Source of the DNA: an uncultured Dehalococcoidia bacterium
GTDB lineage: Bacteria > Chloroflexota > Dehalococcoidia > Lucifugimonadales > UBA1127
NCBI GenBank assembly: GCA_951812285.1
Contig: OX638292.1
Coordinates: 2,317,001 to 2,381,000 of the forward strand
DNA: 64,000 nucleotides
Direction of reading: 5' to 3'
In this document: positions 8,130 through 17,000 of the stretch, piece after piece
Position numbering within the stretch: the stretch's first letter is position 1
How the letters are laid out: each line of letters opens with the position of its first letter
Made by a program: the position numbers and the translations under genes
Notes under the pieces: generated by a model
The model's database searches: none
What the model was told of the DNA's origin: nothing
Seen by the model: only the letters and a program-made list of their open reading frames with translations

Positions 8130-8352
8130 CAGCGTGCTGCGCGCTACCGCGCCCTACATTCACGTCCTTCGAGTGCCGGGCAACCACAAGTGTTGCCCCT
8201 ACGGCCATCGCTCGCCCTTCTTGAGCTTACGAGTGAACGACCCCTCCCCTGTTTCGCCCCCTTTGGCGCCCAGGGGGCGGGCTTGGTCTGGTCGGCGCAG
8301 GCGACCCCGCTGCCCTGCCCCTCTGGATTCCTGCCTCCGCAGGAATGACGCG
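8130..8352. repeat. Dispersed repeat segment with GATTCC palindrome
   Basis: The spacer between the MFS and aldolase genes contains no gene. It has a palindrome at about 8325-8350 (GGATTCCTGCCTCCGCAGG, then AATGAC) and, on the minus strand, the VGATLVVA-type sequence that recurs as dispersed repeats in many genomes. Confidence 0.6.
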
Positions 8353-8367
8353 TCCGGGGAGGGAGAA

Positions 8368-9150
8368 TCAGCGGCCTGCGTCGAGCTCCTGGGTGATGAG
8401 GTGAGTGAAGTAGCGCCAGGCGCCGCCGCCGCCCGCGCCGCCTCGGATGGCGGGGCCGCCGACGAAGTGGTCGAGCTCGGCGATGGTGGGCTGGTTGCGG
8501 GCCTCGACGAGGTCGGCTTCCGGGATGCCGGGGTGGTCGGGGCCCATGGCGCAGAAGGCGTACCAGTTCATGCGCGCCTGCTCCTCCAGGTGGAGCATGT
8601 TCATGACGGACTGTTCGAGGTTCTGGCCGGTGGTGATGGCGCCGTGGCCTCGGAGAAGGGCCGCGGGGGAGTCGCCGAGGGCCGTCGCGACGCCCTGGCC
8701 GTCCTCCTCGGTGAGAATGAGCTTGCTGTGGGGGTAGACGGGGAGGGGCTTGCGGACGAGCTGCGCGCCCTCGTTGCACATGGGGACGAGGCGGGCCTGC
8801 AGGACGCTCATCATAGTCGCGTAGCGGGGGTGGCAGTGGACGACGGACTGCACCTCCGGGTGGTTCTTGAAGACGGCGGAGTGCATCTTGACCTCAAAGC
8901 ACTGGGTGGCGTTGGGCGGGCCGCCGACCTTCCGGCCCTCGAGGTCGCAGACGATCATGTCGTCGGGCTGCATGAGGGGGAGGGCGTCGATGTCGTAGCC
9001 GCGGCCCTTGACGACGAAGAGCTCGGGGTCGCCGGGGACGCGGAAGCTGGCGTGGCCAAGGGACACGAGGACGCCGGTCGCGAGGCCGACGTGGGACAGG
9101 ATGCGGTTGGCGATGGCGACGTCCCGCTTGACGTCGTCTATTTCGGCCAT
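8368..9150 (-). CDS. Class II aldolase/adducin family protein
   Basis: A 260-residue protein of the class II aldolase fold. Zinc ligands are seen at His105 and His107 (HCHPRY) and His169 (LRGHG), with Glu86 in the position of the catalytic acid; GHASFR near residue 32 is the phosphate/substrate-loop equivalent. The family includes fuculose-phosphate aldolase, ribulose-phosphate epimerase and decarboxylases of aromatic hydroxy-acids. The nearby Rieske oxygenase makes an aromatic-acid or sugar-acid substrate possible, but this is inference. ATG 9150 has AAGGAGGA 6 bases upstream. Followed by repeats, it appears monocistronic. Confidence 0.85.
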   Translation of the reverse strand: MAEIDDVKRDVAIANRILSHVGLATGVLVSLGHASFRVPGDPELFVVKGRGYDIDALPLMQPDDMIVCDLEGRKVGGPPNATQCFEVKMHSAVFKNHPEVQSVVHCHPRYATMMSVLQARLVPMCNEGAQLVRKPLPVYPHSKLILTEEDGQGVATALGDSPAALLRGHGAITTGQNLEQSVMNMLHLEEQARMNWYAFCAMGPDHPGIPEADLVEARNQPTIAELDHFVGGPAIRGGAGGGGAWRYFTHLITQELDAGR

Positions 9151-9169
9151 GAGGTTCCTCCTTCAGGTA

Positions 9170-9712
9170 GTTTGGGGTGACTCCCCCCTTGCCCCGCCCC
9201 TCTGGATCCCCGCCTTCGCGGGGATGACGGTGGAGGGGGTGTGCCTCCTTGTTGTGGTTGGGGGTGACTCCCCCTTACCCCGCCCCTCTGGATCCCCGCC
9301 TTCGCGGGGATGACGGTGGAGGGGGTGTGCCTCCTTGTTGTGGTGCGGGGGTGACTCCCCCTCACCCCGCCCCTCTGGATCCCCGCCTTCGCGGGGATGA
9401 CGGTGGAGGGGGTGTGCCTCCTTGTTGTGGTTTGGGGCGGACTCCCCCTCACCCCGCCCCTCTGGATCCCCGCCTTCGCGGGGATGACGGAGGTGGGGGT
9501 GTGCCTCCTTGCTGTGGTTGGGGGTGACTCCCCCTCACCCCGCCCCTCTGGATCCCCGCCTTCGCGGGGATGACGGTGGAGGGGGTGTGCCTCCTTGTTG
9601 TGCGCTGGGGGTGACTCCCGCTCACCCCGCCCCTCTGGATCCCCGCCTTCGCGGGGATGACGGTGGTGGGGGTGTGCCTCCTTGTTTTGGTTTGGGTGGT
9701 CCTCCTTGTTGT
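9170..9712. repeat. Tandem array, about 87-bp unit, six copies
   Basis: Six copies of the palindromic core GGATCCCCGCCTTCGCGGGG begin at 9204, 9290, 9377, 9464, 9550 and 9637, a period of 86-87 bases. Each is joined by a conserved linker that includes GTGTGCCTCCTTG. No gene lies here. Because the units are complete and contiguous, they arose by tandem duplication of one dispersed palindrome plus flank. Confidence 0.9.
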
Positions 9713-9730
9713 TGTGCGGGGCTAAGCAGA

Positions 9731-9780
9731 GGGGCTCCCGTTCAGCCGTGCATGACGCTGGACGGGAGCCCCTTTCTCTT
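9731..9780. terminator. Hairpin next to the Rieske gene stop
   Basis: Arms 9731-9741 and 9762-9772 (GGGGCTCCCGT with its complement) are perfect. A T-rich run follows only on the plus strand, but the nearest upstream gene end is that of the minus-strand Rieske gene (9792), so orientation is uncertain. Confidence 0.6.
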
Positions 9781-9791
9781 GCTCGATTTGG

Positions 9792-11117
9792 CTAGGACGT
9801 TGCGGCGGGGATGAGTTCCGGGTGGTCTACGAAGGCCTTGCGGAGGTCAGCGGTGCCTTCGAGCCAGTCGACTTCCCGCTTCATTACCACGTCGCCGGAG
9901 CGGACCTGGTAGACCTCGGGGTTGTCGACGCCGGGCGCGGGGACGCCCTCCTGCAGGGAACGGGCGGCGTTGATGGCGCGGCGGCGCGACTTGATGATCA
10001 TGGAGTCGCTGGTGCCGAGGCGCTCGCGGGTGCGGTCGGAGATGGCGCCCATGCTCTCGGTGACGGCCTGGTCCTGCAGGTGGATGCCGGTGATGCCGGT
10101 GAAGATCTCGTTCTTGCTCTGGGCCTCGCGGTCGATCTTGTAGTCGTTGGTGGAGTTGGCGGCGAGGCGCCAGCGGCCGTGCCAGTCGTTGGTGTTGGGC
10201 TGGTACTCCATCTGGCCGGCGCTGCCGCCGAGGACGCGGCCGTTGCGGTCGGTGCGGCGGATGGCCGGCGCGCCCGGCGTGGGGGCGCTGAGGGCCCAGA
10301 ACATCGTGTGCTCGTCGTCGACGGGGACCCAGGCGCGGACGCGGACCTGCAGGCCGAGGCGGCCGGTGGGGATCATCGTGTAGAAGGGCAGCAGGTACTG
10401 GGCGAAGCGCCAGTAGTAGGAGTCCTCCTCAGCCGGGCGGTAGGCGGCGTACATGACGCCGTAGTCCATCTCCTTCACGTTGTAGCGAGGGTGGCGGACG
10501 TTGACGGTGTAGTAGTCGACGGTGCCGGGGACGAGGGCGTTGGGGTCGGCGCTGCCGAGGTGCAGGAAGCCGAGGTGGGAGGTGTCGATGTCGCCCTCGA
10601 GGGCCTGCATCCAGTTGCACTCACGGAGGACGGTGGTGATGGTGTACTCGCGGTCGGGGCGCATGTTGGGCTCGAGTTCCGGCAGGGGCGGGAGGTCCGT
10701 GCGGGGGCCCATGTAGGTCCAGATGACGCCGTTGCGCTCCGCGCAGGGGTAGGCAGTGAGCTTCACCTTGTCCTTGAAATTGGACTCGGCGGGCTCCGAG
10801 GGCATGTCGACGCAGTTGCCGCTGACGTCGAACTTCCAGCCGTGGTAGACGCATCGGAGGCCGGACTCCTCATTGCGGCCGAAGAAGAGGGAGGCCCGGC
10901 GGTGGGGGCAGTAGTTGTCGACGAGGCCGACGGTGCCGGAGGTGTCGCGGAAGGCGATGAGGTTCTCGCCGAGCAGGCGGACGCGGACGGGGTCCGAGTC
11001 GGGGCCTGGGAGCTCGCTGGACTGGAGGGCGGGGATCCAGTACTCGCGCATGAACTCGCCCATGGTGGTGCCGGGGCCGACGCGGCAGAGGGTCTCGTTG
11101 TCCTGCTTGGAGAGCAT
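9792..11117 (-). CDS. Rieske [2Fe-2S] aromatic ring-hydroxylating oxygenase, alpha subunit
   Basis: A 441-residue oxygenase. Rieske ligands are Cys70/His72 (CPHRR) and Cys89/His92 (CVYHGW). The mononuclear iron site shows EGDIDTSHLGFLH, with His181 and His186. The whole has the phthalate-4,5-dioxygenase-type layout (N-terminal VGPGTTMGEFMREYWIPA) typical of one-component terminal oxygenases that need a separate reductase. No reductase gene is adjacent. A related but distinct copy lies at 41708. The substrate is likely an aromatic or polycyclic acid. GGAGG precedes the ATG. Confidence 0.92.
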   Translation of the reverse strand: MLSKQDNETLCRVGPGTTMGEFMREYWIPALQSSELPGPDSDPVRVRLLGENLIAFRDTSGTVGLVDNYCPHRRASLFFGRNEESGLRCVYHGWKFDVSGNCVDMPSEPAESNFKDKVKLTAYPCAERNGVIWTYMGPRTDLPPLPELEPNMRPDREYTITTVLRECNWMQALEGDIDTSHLGFLHLGSADPNALVPGTVDYYTVNVRHPRYNVKEMDYGVMYAAYRPAEEDSYYWRFAQYLLPFYTMIPTGRLGLQVRVRAWVPVDDEHTMFWALSAPTPGAPAIRRTDRNGRVLGGSAGQMEYQPNTNDWHGRWRLAANSTNDYKIDREAQSKNEIFTGITGIHLQDQAVTESMGAISDRTRERLGTSDSMIIKSRRRAINAARSLQEGVPAPGVDNPEVYQVRSGDVVMKREVDWLEGTADLRKAFVDHPELIPAATS

Positions 11118-11259
11118 GCTGTGTCCTCCGTGAGAGTCTCAGTTATGACGTGGGGAGTTTATAGCTGCGGGTTGGGGCAGTCAACCGGGTTGGGGAGGGG
11201 GTGGGGTCTCAGTTGGGGTTGGGTGCGCGTGGAACTGGTCGGGGGTGGCGAGAGGGAGC

Positions 11260-11577
11260 TTAGACTGCTAATTCTCGATACTCGCCGGTTTGCATAGTGT
11301 CGATGGCCGCTCGAATCTCCTGGACTCGAATTTGCATGCGGGGCCAAGAGGTCGACAGGAGGACAAGGACGGCCAGACTGCGTGAGGAGAGGTCCTGTTG
11401 GTGTTGGAGTTGCTGGTCGGTGGTGACGAGTAGCTCGTAGCCGTTCTGCTCTGCTATGTCCAGTAAGTCTCCATTACGGAGGGAGGACCAGCCCATCTCG
11501 TAGGCGGTGTCTACGTTGTGTTCTTCCAGGGAGTTCCTGAGCGGAACGGGAGTGCCCTGGTCGAAGAGGATTTTCAA
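11260..11577 (-). CDS. DUF5615 PIN-like protein
   Basis: A 105-residue protein with the DUF5615 signature: MKILFDQGTPVPLRNSL at the start, a central ELLVTTDQQLQHQ, and Asp residues at positions expected for a PIN-like nuclease (Asp6 and the TTD motif). It starts with TTG at 11577, and this codon overlaps the TGA of the upstream DUF433 gene by two bases, so the two are translationally coupled. DUF433-DUF5615 pairs are widely regarded as VapBC-like toxin-antitoxin modules; here DUF5615 would be the toxin. The activity is inferred from that association. Confidence 0.8.
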   Translation of the reverse strand: MKILFDQGTPVPLRNSLEEHNVDTAYEMGWSSLRNGDLLDIAEQNGYELLVTTDQQLQHQQDLSSRSLAVLVLLSTSWPRMQIRVQEIRAAIDTMQTGEYRELAV

Positions 11578-11801
11578 CGCTTGGCTGCGTCTGCGAGCGA
11601 TTGCATTTCAAAGGCAAGGACGGCCTCGACGGCGGCGCGGTCGACGCCGGGGAACCACTCGAGGAATTGCTGTACGGAGGCGCCGTCCTTGAGGTTCTCG
11701 AAGAGGGCGGAGACGGGTACGCGCGTGCCCTTGAAGACCCATGCGCCGCTTGCGCGTTCGGGGTCTTGTTCAACGTGCGGGCATGTCTTCCAATCGGCCA
11801 T
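11574..11801 (-). CDS. DUF433 protein, putative antitoxin
   Basis: A 75-residue protein with the DUF433 pattern: GAWVFKGTRVPVSALFENL, then a SVQQFLEWFPGV helix-turn-helix-like segment and an AVLAFEMQ ending. ATG 11801 was chosen over the ATG 15 codons upstream because AGGTGA lies just before it and the upstream residues are not family-like. It precedes and overlaps the DUF5615 gene, the normal order for antitoxin then toxin. By family it binds DNA and the PIN-like partner. Confidence 0.8.
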   Translation of the reverse strand: MADWKTCPHVEQDPERASGAWVFKGTRVPVSALFENLKDGASVQQFLEWFPGVDRAAVEAVLAFEMQSLADAAKR

Positions 11802-11869
11802 GGCTTCACCTGTTCGGAGTGTACGCCGGGCGGCGGAGGGGGTCAAACGACAAGAGCCCTTCCACAGGC

Positions 11870-12216
11870 TTCTGGGCGAATGGCCTCCCGACCCTGGCCC
11901 TCTGGATTCCCCCGCCTTCGCGGGGGCAGGCTCTGCCTGCGCAGGAATGACGAGTCGGGTGCGGGAATGACAGCGGGGCGAAGGGTGGGGACTCCCCGCG
12001 GCCCCACCTCACGTGGGCCTGCCGGCCCCCGTTCACCCTTCGATTTCCCTCAGGGCGAACGGCCCCTCATCCGCCCCTGCCTCCCCGCTCATCCCCTCTG
12101 GATTCTCCCGCCTTCGCGGGGGCAGGCTCTGCCTGCACAGGAATGACGCGTTGGGGGGCGAAGGCGTGGGGACGCCCCACCCCTCCCCTGGATCCCGGCC
12201 TCCGCCGGGATGGAGA
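11870..12216. repeat. Intergenic cluster of dispersed palindromes
   Basis: No gene is visible. Two composite elements (about 11900-11953 and 12095-12148) carry GGATTC, an inner CCGCCTTCGCGGG stem and a CAGGCTCTGCCTG stem. Between them at 12039-12062 is one copy of the TTCGATTTCCCTCAGGGCGA family, and at 12187-12215 a GGATCCCGG palindrome. Confidence 0.75.
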
Positions 12217-12224
12217 CGTGGGGG

Positions 12225-13514
12225 CTAGTCCAGGGGCCAGGCGGCGTCTGTTGTTATGCCGGGGACGGGGAAGCGGCTGGTTAGGTCCGCTACCTGGTCT
12301 CTGGCGCCTTGTTGGACGGCCTCGTCTTCGGGGTGGGTGAGGACTTCGGCGATGAGTTTGCCGATGGTGGCCATTTCGTCGGGGCCCATGCCGCGGGTGC
12401 TGAGGGCTGGGGTGCCGATGCGGAGGCCGCTGGCGACCGTCGCGGGCTGGGGGTCGTTCGGGATGGTGTTTCGGTTGACGATGACGCCGACGGCGTTGAG
12501 GGCCTGCTCGGCCTCGCGGCCGGTGAGGCCGGCGGTGCGGAGATCGACGAGGAAGAGGTGGTTGTCGGTGCCGCCGGTGACGATGCGGAGGCCGGCGCCG
12601 GTGAGCGCGGCGGCGAGGGCCTTGGCGTTGTCGACGATGCGCTGGGCGTAGACGGCAAAGCCGGGCTGGAGGGCCTCTCCGAAGCAGACGGCCTTGGCGA
12701 GGATGGCGGCCATGAAGGGCCCGCCCTGGTTGACGGGGAAGACGGAGCGGTCAAGGGCGCGGGCGTGCTCCTGCGTGGAGAGAATGAAGGCGCCGCGCGG
12801 GCCTCGCAGGGACTTGTGCGTGGTGGAGGTGACGATCTGCGCGTGGGGGACGGGGTTCGGGTGGACGCCGCCCGCGACGAGGCCGGCGATATGGGCCATG
12901 TCGACGAGGAGGATGGCGTCGACCTCGTCGGCGATGGCGCGGAAGCGGGCCCAATCGACGGTGCGGGCGTAGGCGCTGTAGCCGGCGACGATGAACTTGG
13001 GGCGGTGCTCCTTGGCGAGGGACTCGACCTGCTCGTAGTCGATGAGCTCGGTGTCGGGGTCGACGCCGTAGGAGACGATGTTGTAGTACTTGCCGGTGAA
13101 GTTGACGGGGCTGCCGTGGGAGAGGTGGCCGCCGTGGTCGAGGCGCATGCCCATGAGGGTCTCGCCGGGCTGCATGAGGGCGGTGTAGACGGCGATGTTG
13201 GCCTGGGTGCCGGAGTGGGCCTGGACGTTGGCGTGCTCGGAGCCGAAGAGGCGGTTGACGCGCTCGATGGCGAGGGACTCGGCCATGTCGACGAACTCGC
13301 AGCCGCCGTAGTAGCGACGGCCGGGGTAGCCCTCGGCGTACTTGTTGGTCATGACGGATGCGGAGGCCTCGAGGACGGCCTGGGAGGCGTGGTTCTCGGA
13401 GGCGATGAGGACGAGGGAGTTCTGCTGGCGCGCGAGCTCGAGCTCGACGGCGCGAGCGGCCTCGGGGTCGCGGTCGACGAGGATCTGGGGCGCGGCGAGT
13501 CCAGTGGCGTACAT
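12225..13514 (-). CDS. glyA: Serine hydroxymethyltransferase
   Basis: A 429-residue PLP enzyme of usual length that interconverts serine and glycine and feeds one-carbon units to tetrahydrofolate in the cytoplasm. Seen are [15 protein letters not shown] and [15 protein letters not shown] near the N-terminus, the conserved VDMAHIAGL, and the PLP-lysine motif [13 protein letters not shown] around residue 232. The start has AAAGGAG upstream. It is flanked on both sides by dispersed repeats and appears to be transcribed alone. Confidence 0.97.
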   Translation of the reverse strand: MYATGLAAPQILVDRDPEAARAVELELARQQNSLVLIASENHASQAVLEASASVMTNKYAEGYPGRRYYGGCEFVDMAESLAIERVNRLFGSEHANVQAHSGTQANIAVYTALMQPGETLMGMRLDHGGHLSHGSPVNFTGKYYNIVSYGVDPDTELIDYEQVESLAKEHRPKFIVAGYSAYARTVDWARFRAIADEVDAILLVDMAHIAGLVAGGVHPNPVPHAQIVTSTTHKSLRGPRGAFILSTQEHARALDRSVFPVNQGGPFMAAILAKAVCFGEALQPGFAVYAQRIVDNAKALAAALTGAGLRIVTGGTDNHLFLVDLRTAGLTGREAEQALNAVGVIVNRNTIPNDPQPATVASGLRIGTPALSTRGMGPDEMATIGKLIAEVLTHPEDEAVQQGARDQVADLTSRFPVPGITTDAAWPLD

Positions 13515-13679
13515 TTCGGCTCCTTTGGGTGGGAGTGTTGTTGTGTTTAGTATAGCGGAGGGGGTCGGGGGGGGGGAGTGTGGGGGGTTCCCGCCTGCGC
13601 GGGAATGACGAGACCGCCATGCCCCCCTATCTTGCGCGGTTGGGCGGGCCTAATATGGGTTGCACATCCCCAAATGGGG

Positions 13680-13708
13680 TTTCAATTTCCAAACAAATGT
13701 GCTATAAT
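13680..13708 (+). promoter_or_regulatory. Promoter of the 110-aa gene and lhr
   Basis: A perfect TATAAT at 13703-13708 with a weak -35 (TTTCAA, 13680-13685) 17 bases upstream. It lies in a short A/T-rich patch before GGGAGG and the ATG at 13744. A CCCC/GGGG-flanked AAAT palindrome sits just upstream of the -35. Confidence 0.6.
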
Positions 13709-13743
13709 TTTGGCCTTTCGTGATTTGTTTTTGGGAGGTGGCT

Positions 13744-14073
13744 ATGAAGCAGGACCGCTGGGGGAAGGTGCATGACCGTCCGGAGACTGTGGCGGGGATC
13801 AAGCGGTGGGTTGAATCCGGGATGACGTGCCCGCCCATGATCGGGTATGAGGAGACGGAGGACGGGCACGTCGTGTCTTACGTGCGACAGCTGGGGCCCG
13901 TCGCGTGGGACGTGCGGATGTCGTGCCCGGACGAGGGGAAGATGGGCACCAAGGATAGTGTGACGTTCACGTGCAAGCATGGCGGGTTCGACGCGCAAGA
14001 GCTGATCGGGTTGACGACGTGGGCGGGTGATGGGGGCGACACTTGGTCGGCCATCGACGGGGACCGCCCATGA
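13744..14073 (+). CDS. Unknown 110-residue protein, coupled to lhr
   Basis: The start at 13744 is fixed by GGGAGG 7 bases upstream. The protein is Trp/Gly/Asp-rich (DRWGKVHDRPETVAGIKRW) with two cysteines (MSCPDEGK and TFTCKHGGF), and I do not recognise a domain. No signal peptide or membrane segment is visible. Its TGA overlaps the ATG of lhr in an ATGA junction, so the two are translationally coupled from one promoter, which hints at a role connected to the helicase or simple co-expression. Confidence 0.75.
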   Translation: MKQDRWGKVHDRPETVAGIKRWVESGMTCPPMIGYEETEDGHVVSYVRQLGPVAWDVRMSCPDEGKMGTKDSVTFTCKHGGFDAQELIGLTTWAGDGGDTWSAIDGDRP

Positions 14074-17000
14074 CGCTCGACGGCAGAGGCGCGCCCTCGA
14101 CTACTGCCGCGCTGGAGGGGTTTCACCCGCTGGTGCGGGAGTGGTTTGCGTCGCAGTTCGAGGCGCCGACGGGGGCGCAGGCCGAGGGGTGGGGCGCCAT
14201 CTCGGAAGGGCGGCACACGCTGATCGCGGCGCCGACGGGGTCGGGGAAGACGCTGGCGGCGTTCCTGACGTGCATCGACCGGCTGGTGCGCGCGGGGCTC
14301 GACGGCGGGCTGCCAGAGCGGACGGAGGTGGTGTACGTCTCGCCGCTTAAGGCGCTGTCGAACGACGTGCAGCGCAACCTGTCGGTGCCGCTGGAGGGCA
14401 TCGCCGAGCTGGCCGAGGGGCACGGGACGCCGCTGCCGGAGATCCGCGTCGCGGTGCGGACGGGGGACACGCCGCAGCGCGAGCGGTCGCTGATGGCCAA
14501 GCAGCCGCCGCACATCCTCATCACCACGCCGGAGTCGTTGTTCATCCTGCTGACGTCGGAGAGCGGGCGTCGGGGGCTTCGGGGGGTGCGGACGCTCATC
14601 CTCGATGAGATCCACGCGATCGCGGACGACAAGCGGGGGTCGCACCTGAGCCTCTCGGTGGAACGACTGTGCAGGTTGGCGGAAGGGCCGGTGACGCGCA
14701 TCGGGCTGTCGGCGACGCAGCGGCCGATCGAGGAGGTGGCGCGGTTTTTGGTGGGGACTGAGGGGGCTTCGATTTCCCTCAGCCCGAACGGTTGGGAAGG
14801 TCAGGGCGACGCGACGCGCGCGGCCCCGCCCCTGGATTCCGGCTTTCGCCGGAATGGAGAAGGGGACGACGGGGCGCCGGACTGCATCATCATTGATACG
14901 GGGCACGCGCGGGCGATGGACATGGGGCTGGAGTTGCCGCCGGAGGAGCTTGGGCCCATCGCGACGCACGAGCAGTGGGCGAGCACGCTGGACCGGGTGG
15001 CCGAGCTGGTGCGGGAGCATACGACGACGCTGGTGTTCATGAACACGCGGCGGCTTGTTGAGCGAGTGGCGCACCAACTCGAGCTGCGGCTGGGAGACGC
15101 GGCGGTGGTCGCGCACCACGGGAGCATGTCGCGGGAGATCCGGCACGCGTCGGAGGAGCGGCTGAAGAGCGGCGAGGCGAGGGTTTGTGTCGCAACGGCG
15201 TCGCTGGAGCTGGGCATCGACGTGGGGGCGGTGGACCTGGTGTGCCAGGTGGGGTCGCCGCGGTCGATCGGGCTGCTGCTGCAGCGCGTGGGGCGCTCCG
15301 GGCACTCGCTGGGGGCGATGCCAAAGGGGCGGCTGTTCCCGCTGACGCGGGACGAGCTGCTGGAGTGCATCGCGCTGCTGCGGGGCATCAACGGCGGCAA
15401 CCTGGACACGCTGGCGATCCCGCCGTGGCCGCTGGACGTGCTGTCCCAGCAGATCGTGGCCGCGTGCGCGGGCGAGGACTGGGGCATCGACGAGCTGTAC
15501 GACTTCTGCCGGCGGGCGTACCCGTACCGGGGGCTGCCGCGGGAAAAGTTCGACCAGGTGGTGACGATGCTCAGCGAAGGCGTCGCGCCGCGGGAGGGAC
15601 GCTCGACGGCGTACCTGCACCGCGACGGCGTGAACGGCGTGCTGAAGGCGCGGCGGAACGCGCGGCTGGCTGCGGTCACGAGCGGCGGGGCCATCCCGGA
15701 CAACGCCGATTACGACGTGATCCTCGAGCCGGAGGGGACGTTCGTTGGCACGGTGCACGAGGACTTCGCCGTCGAGAGCGTGGCGGGGGACGTCTTCCTG
15801 CTGGGGAACACCCCATGGAAGATACGGCGCGTGGAGAGCGGGCGCGTGCGCGTAGAGGACGCGCACGGGGCGAACCCGACGCTGCCGTTCTGGCTCGGCG
15901 AGGCGCCGGGGCGCACGGGAGAGCTCTCGGACGAGGTGTCGGCGCTGCGGGCGGAGCTGGAGTCGCGGCAAGAAGAGAGAAGCGGCGTGGAGTGGCTCGT
16001 TGCAAGCGGCGTGCCGGAGGCCGCGGCGGAGCAGGCGGTCGAGTACATCGCCGAGGGGCTGCGGGTGCTGGGGGCCGTGCCGACGAAGCAGCGCGTGGTG
16101 GTCGAGCGGTTCTTCGACGAATCGGGCGGGATGCAGATGGTGGTACACGCACCCTTCGGCGCGGGGATCAACCGCGCGTGGGGGATGGCGCTGCGGAAGC
16201 AGATCTGCCGCGCCTTCGACTTCGAGCTGCAGGCGGCGGCGACGGACGACGGCATCAGCCTGGCGCTGGGGCCGGGGACGTCGTTCCCGTTGCACGACGT
16301 GTTCCAGTACGTGACGGCGCGGCGGGCCGAGAACGTGGTGACGCAGGCGGTGCTGCAGGCGCCGCTGTTCGGCACGCGGTGGCGGTGGGACGCGTCGCGG
16401 GCGCTGGCGCTGCTTCGGCACACGGGCGGTCGCAGAGTGCCGGCGCCGATCCAGCGGATGCGATCGGACGACCTGCGGGCTGCGGTGTTCCCGGCGCAGG
16501 TGGCGTGCCAGGACAACGCGCCGCCGGGGGACATCGACGTGCCGGACCACCCGCTGGTCTTCGAGACGCTGCGAGACTGCCTGACGGAGGCGCTGGACGT
16601 TGAAGGTCTGCAATCCGTGCTGGCGGACATCGAGTCGGGGGCCATCGAGACGTACGCGAAGGACACGCCGCAGCCGTCCGCGTTCTCGCACCAGATTTTG
16701 AACGCGATGCCGTACGCGTTCCTCGACGATGCGCCGCTGGAGGAGCGGCGAGCGAGGGCGGTGACGCTGCGGCGGGCGTTGCCTGAGGACTCGCGGGACC
16801 TGGGAGCGCTAAGCCCGGAGGCCATCGCGCGGGCCGAGCAGGGGGCGTGGCCGGTCATCCGCGACGCGGAGGAGCTGCACGACGCGCTGCTGACGCTGAG
16901 CGTGCTGCCGCTGGGCGAGCTCTCCCGCTGCGAGGGCGTGGCGACGTCGGAGCAGCTTCGCGGTTGGTTCGAGGAGCTGGCGGGCGGGCGCCGCGCGGCC

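Noticed and set aside
9170..9712. Possible CRISPR or coding repeat protein (long open frames over the array)
   Set aside because: Linkers are as conserved as the palindromes, and the translations are Pro/Arg/Gly low-complexity on both strands without starts or ribosome sites.
13878..16691. 937-codon open frame antisense to lhr
   Set aside because: Arg/Pro/His-only composition typical of a shadow frame in high-G+C DNA; lhr has complete helicase motifs on the other strand.
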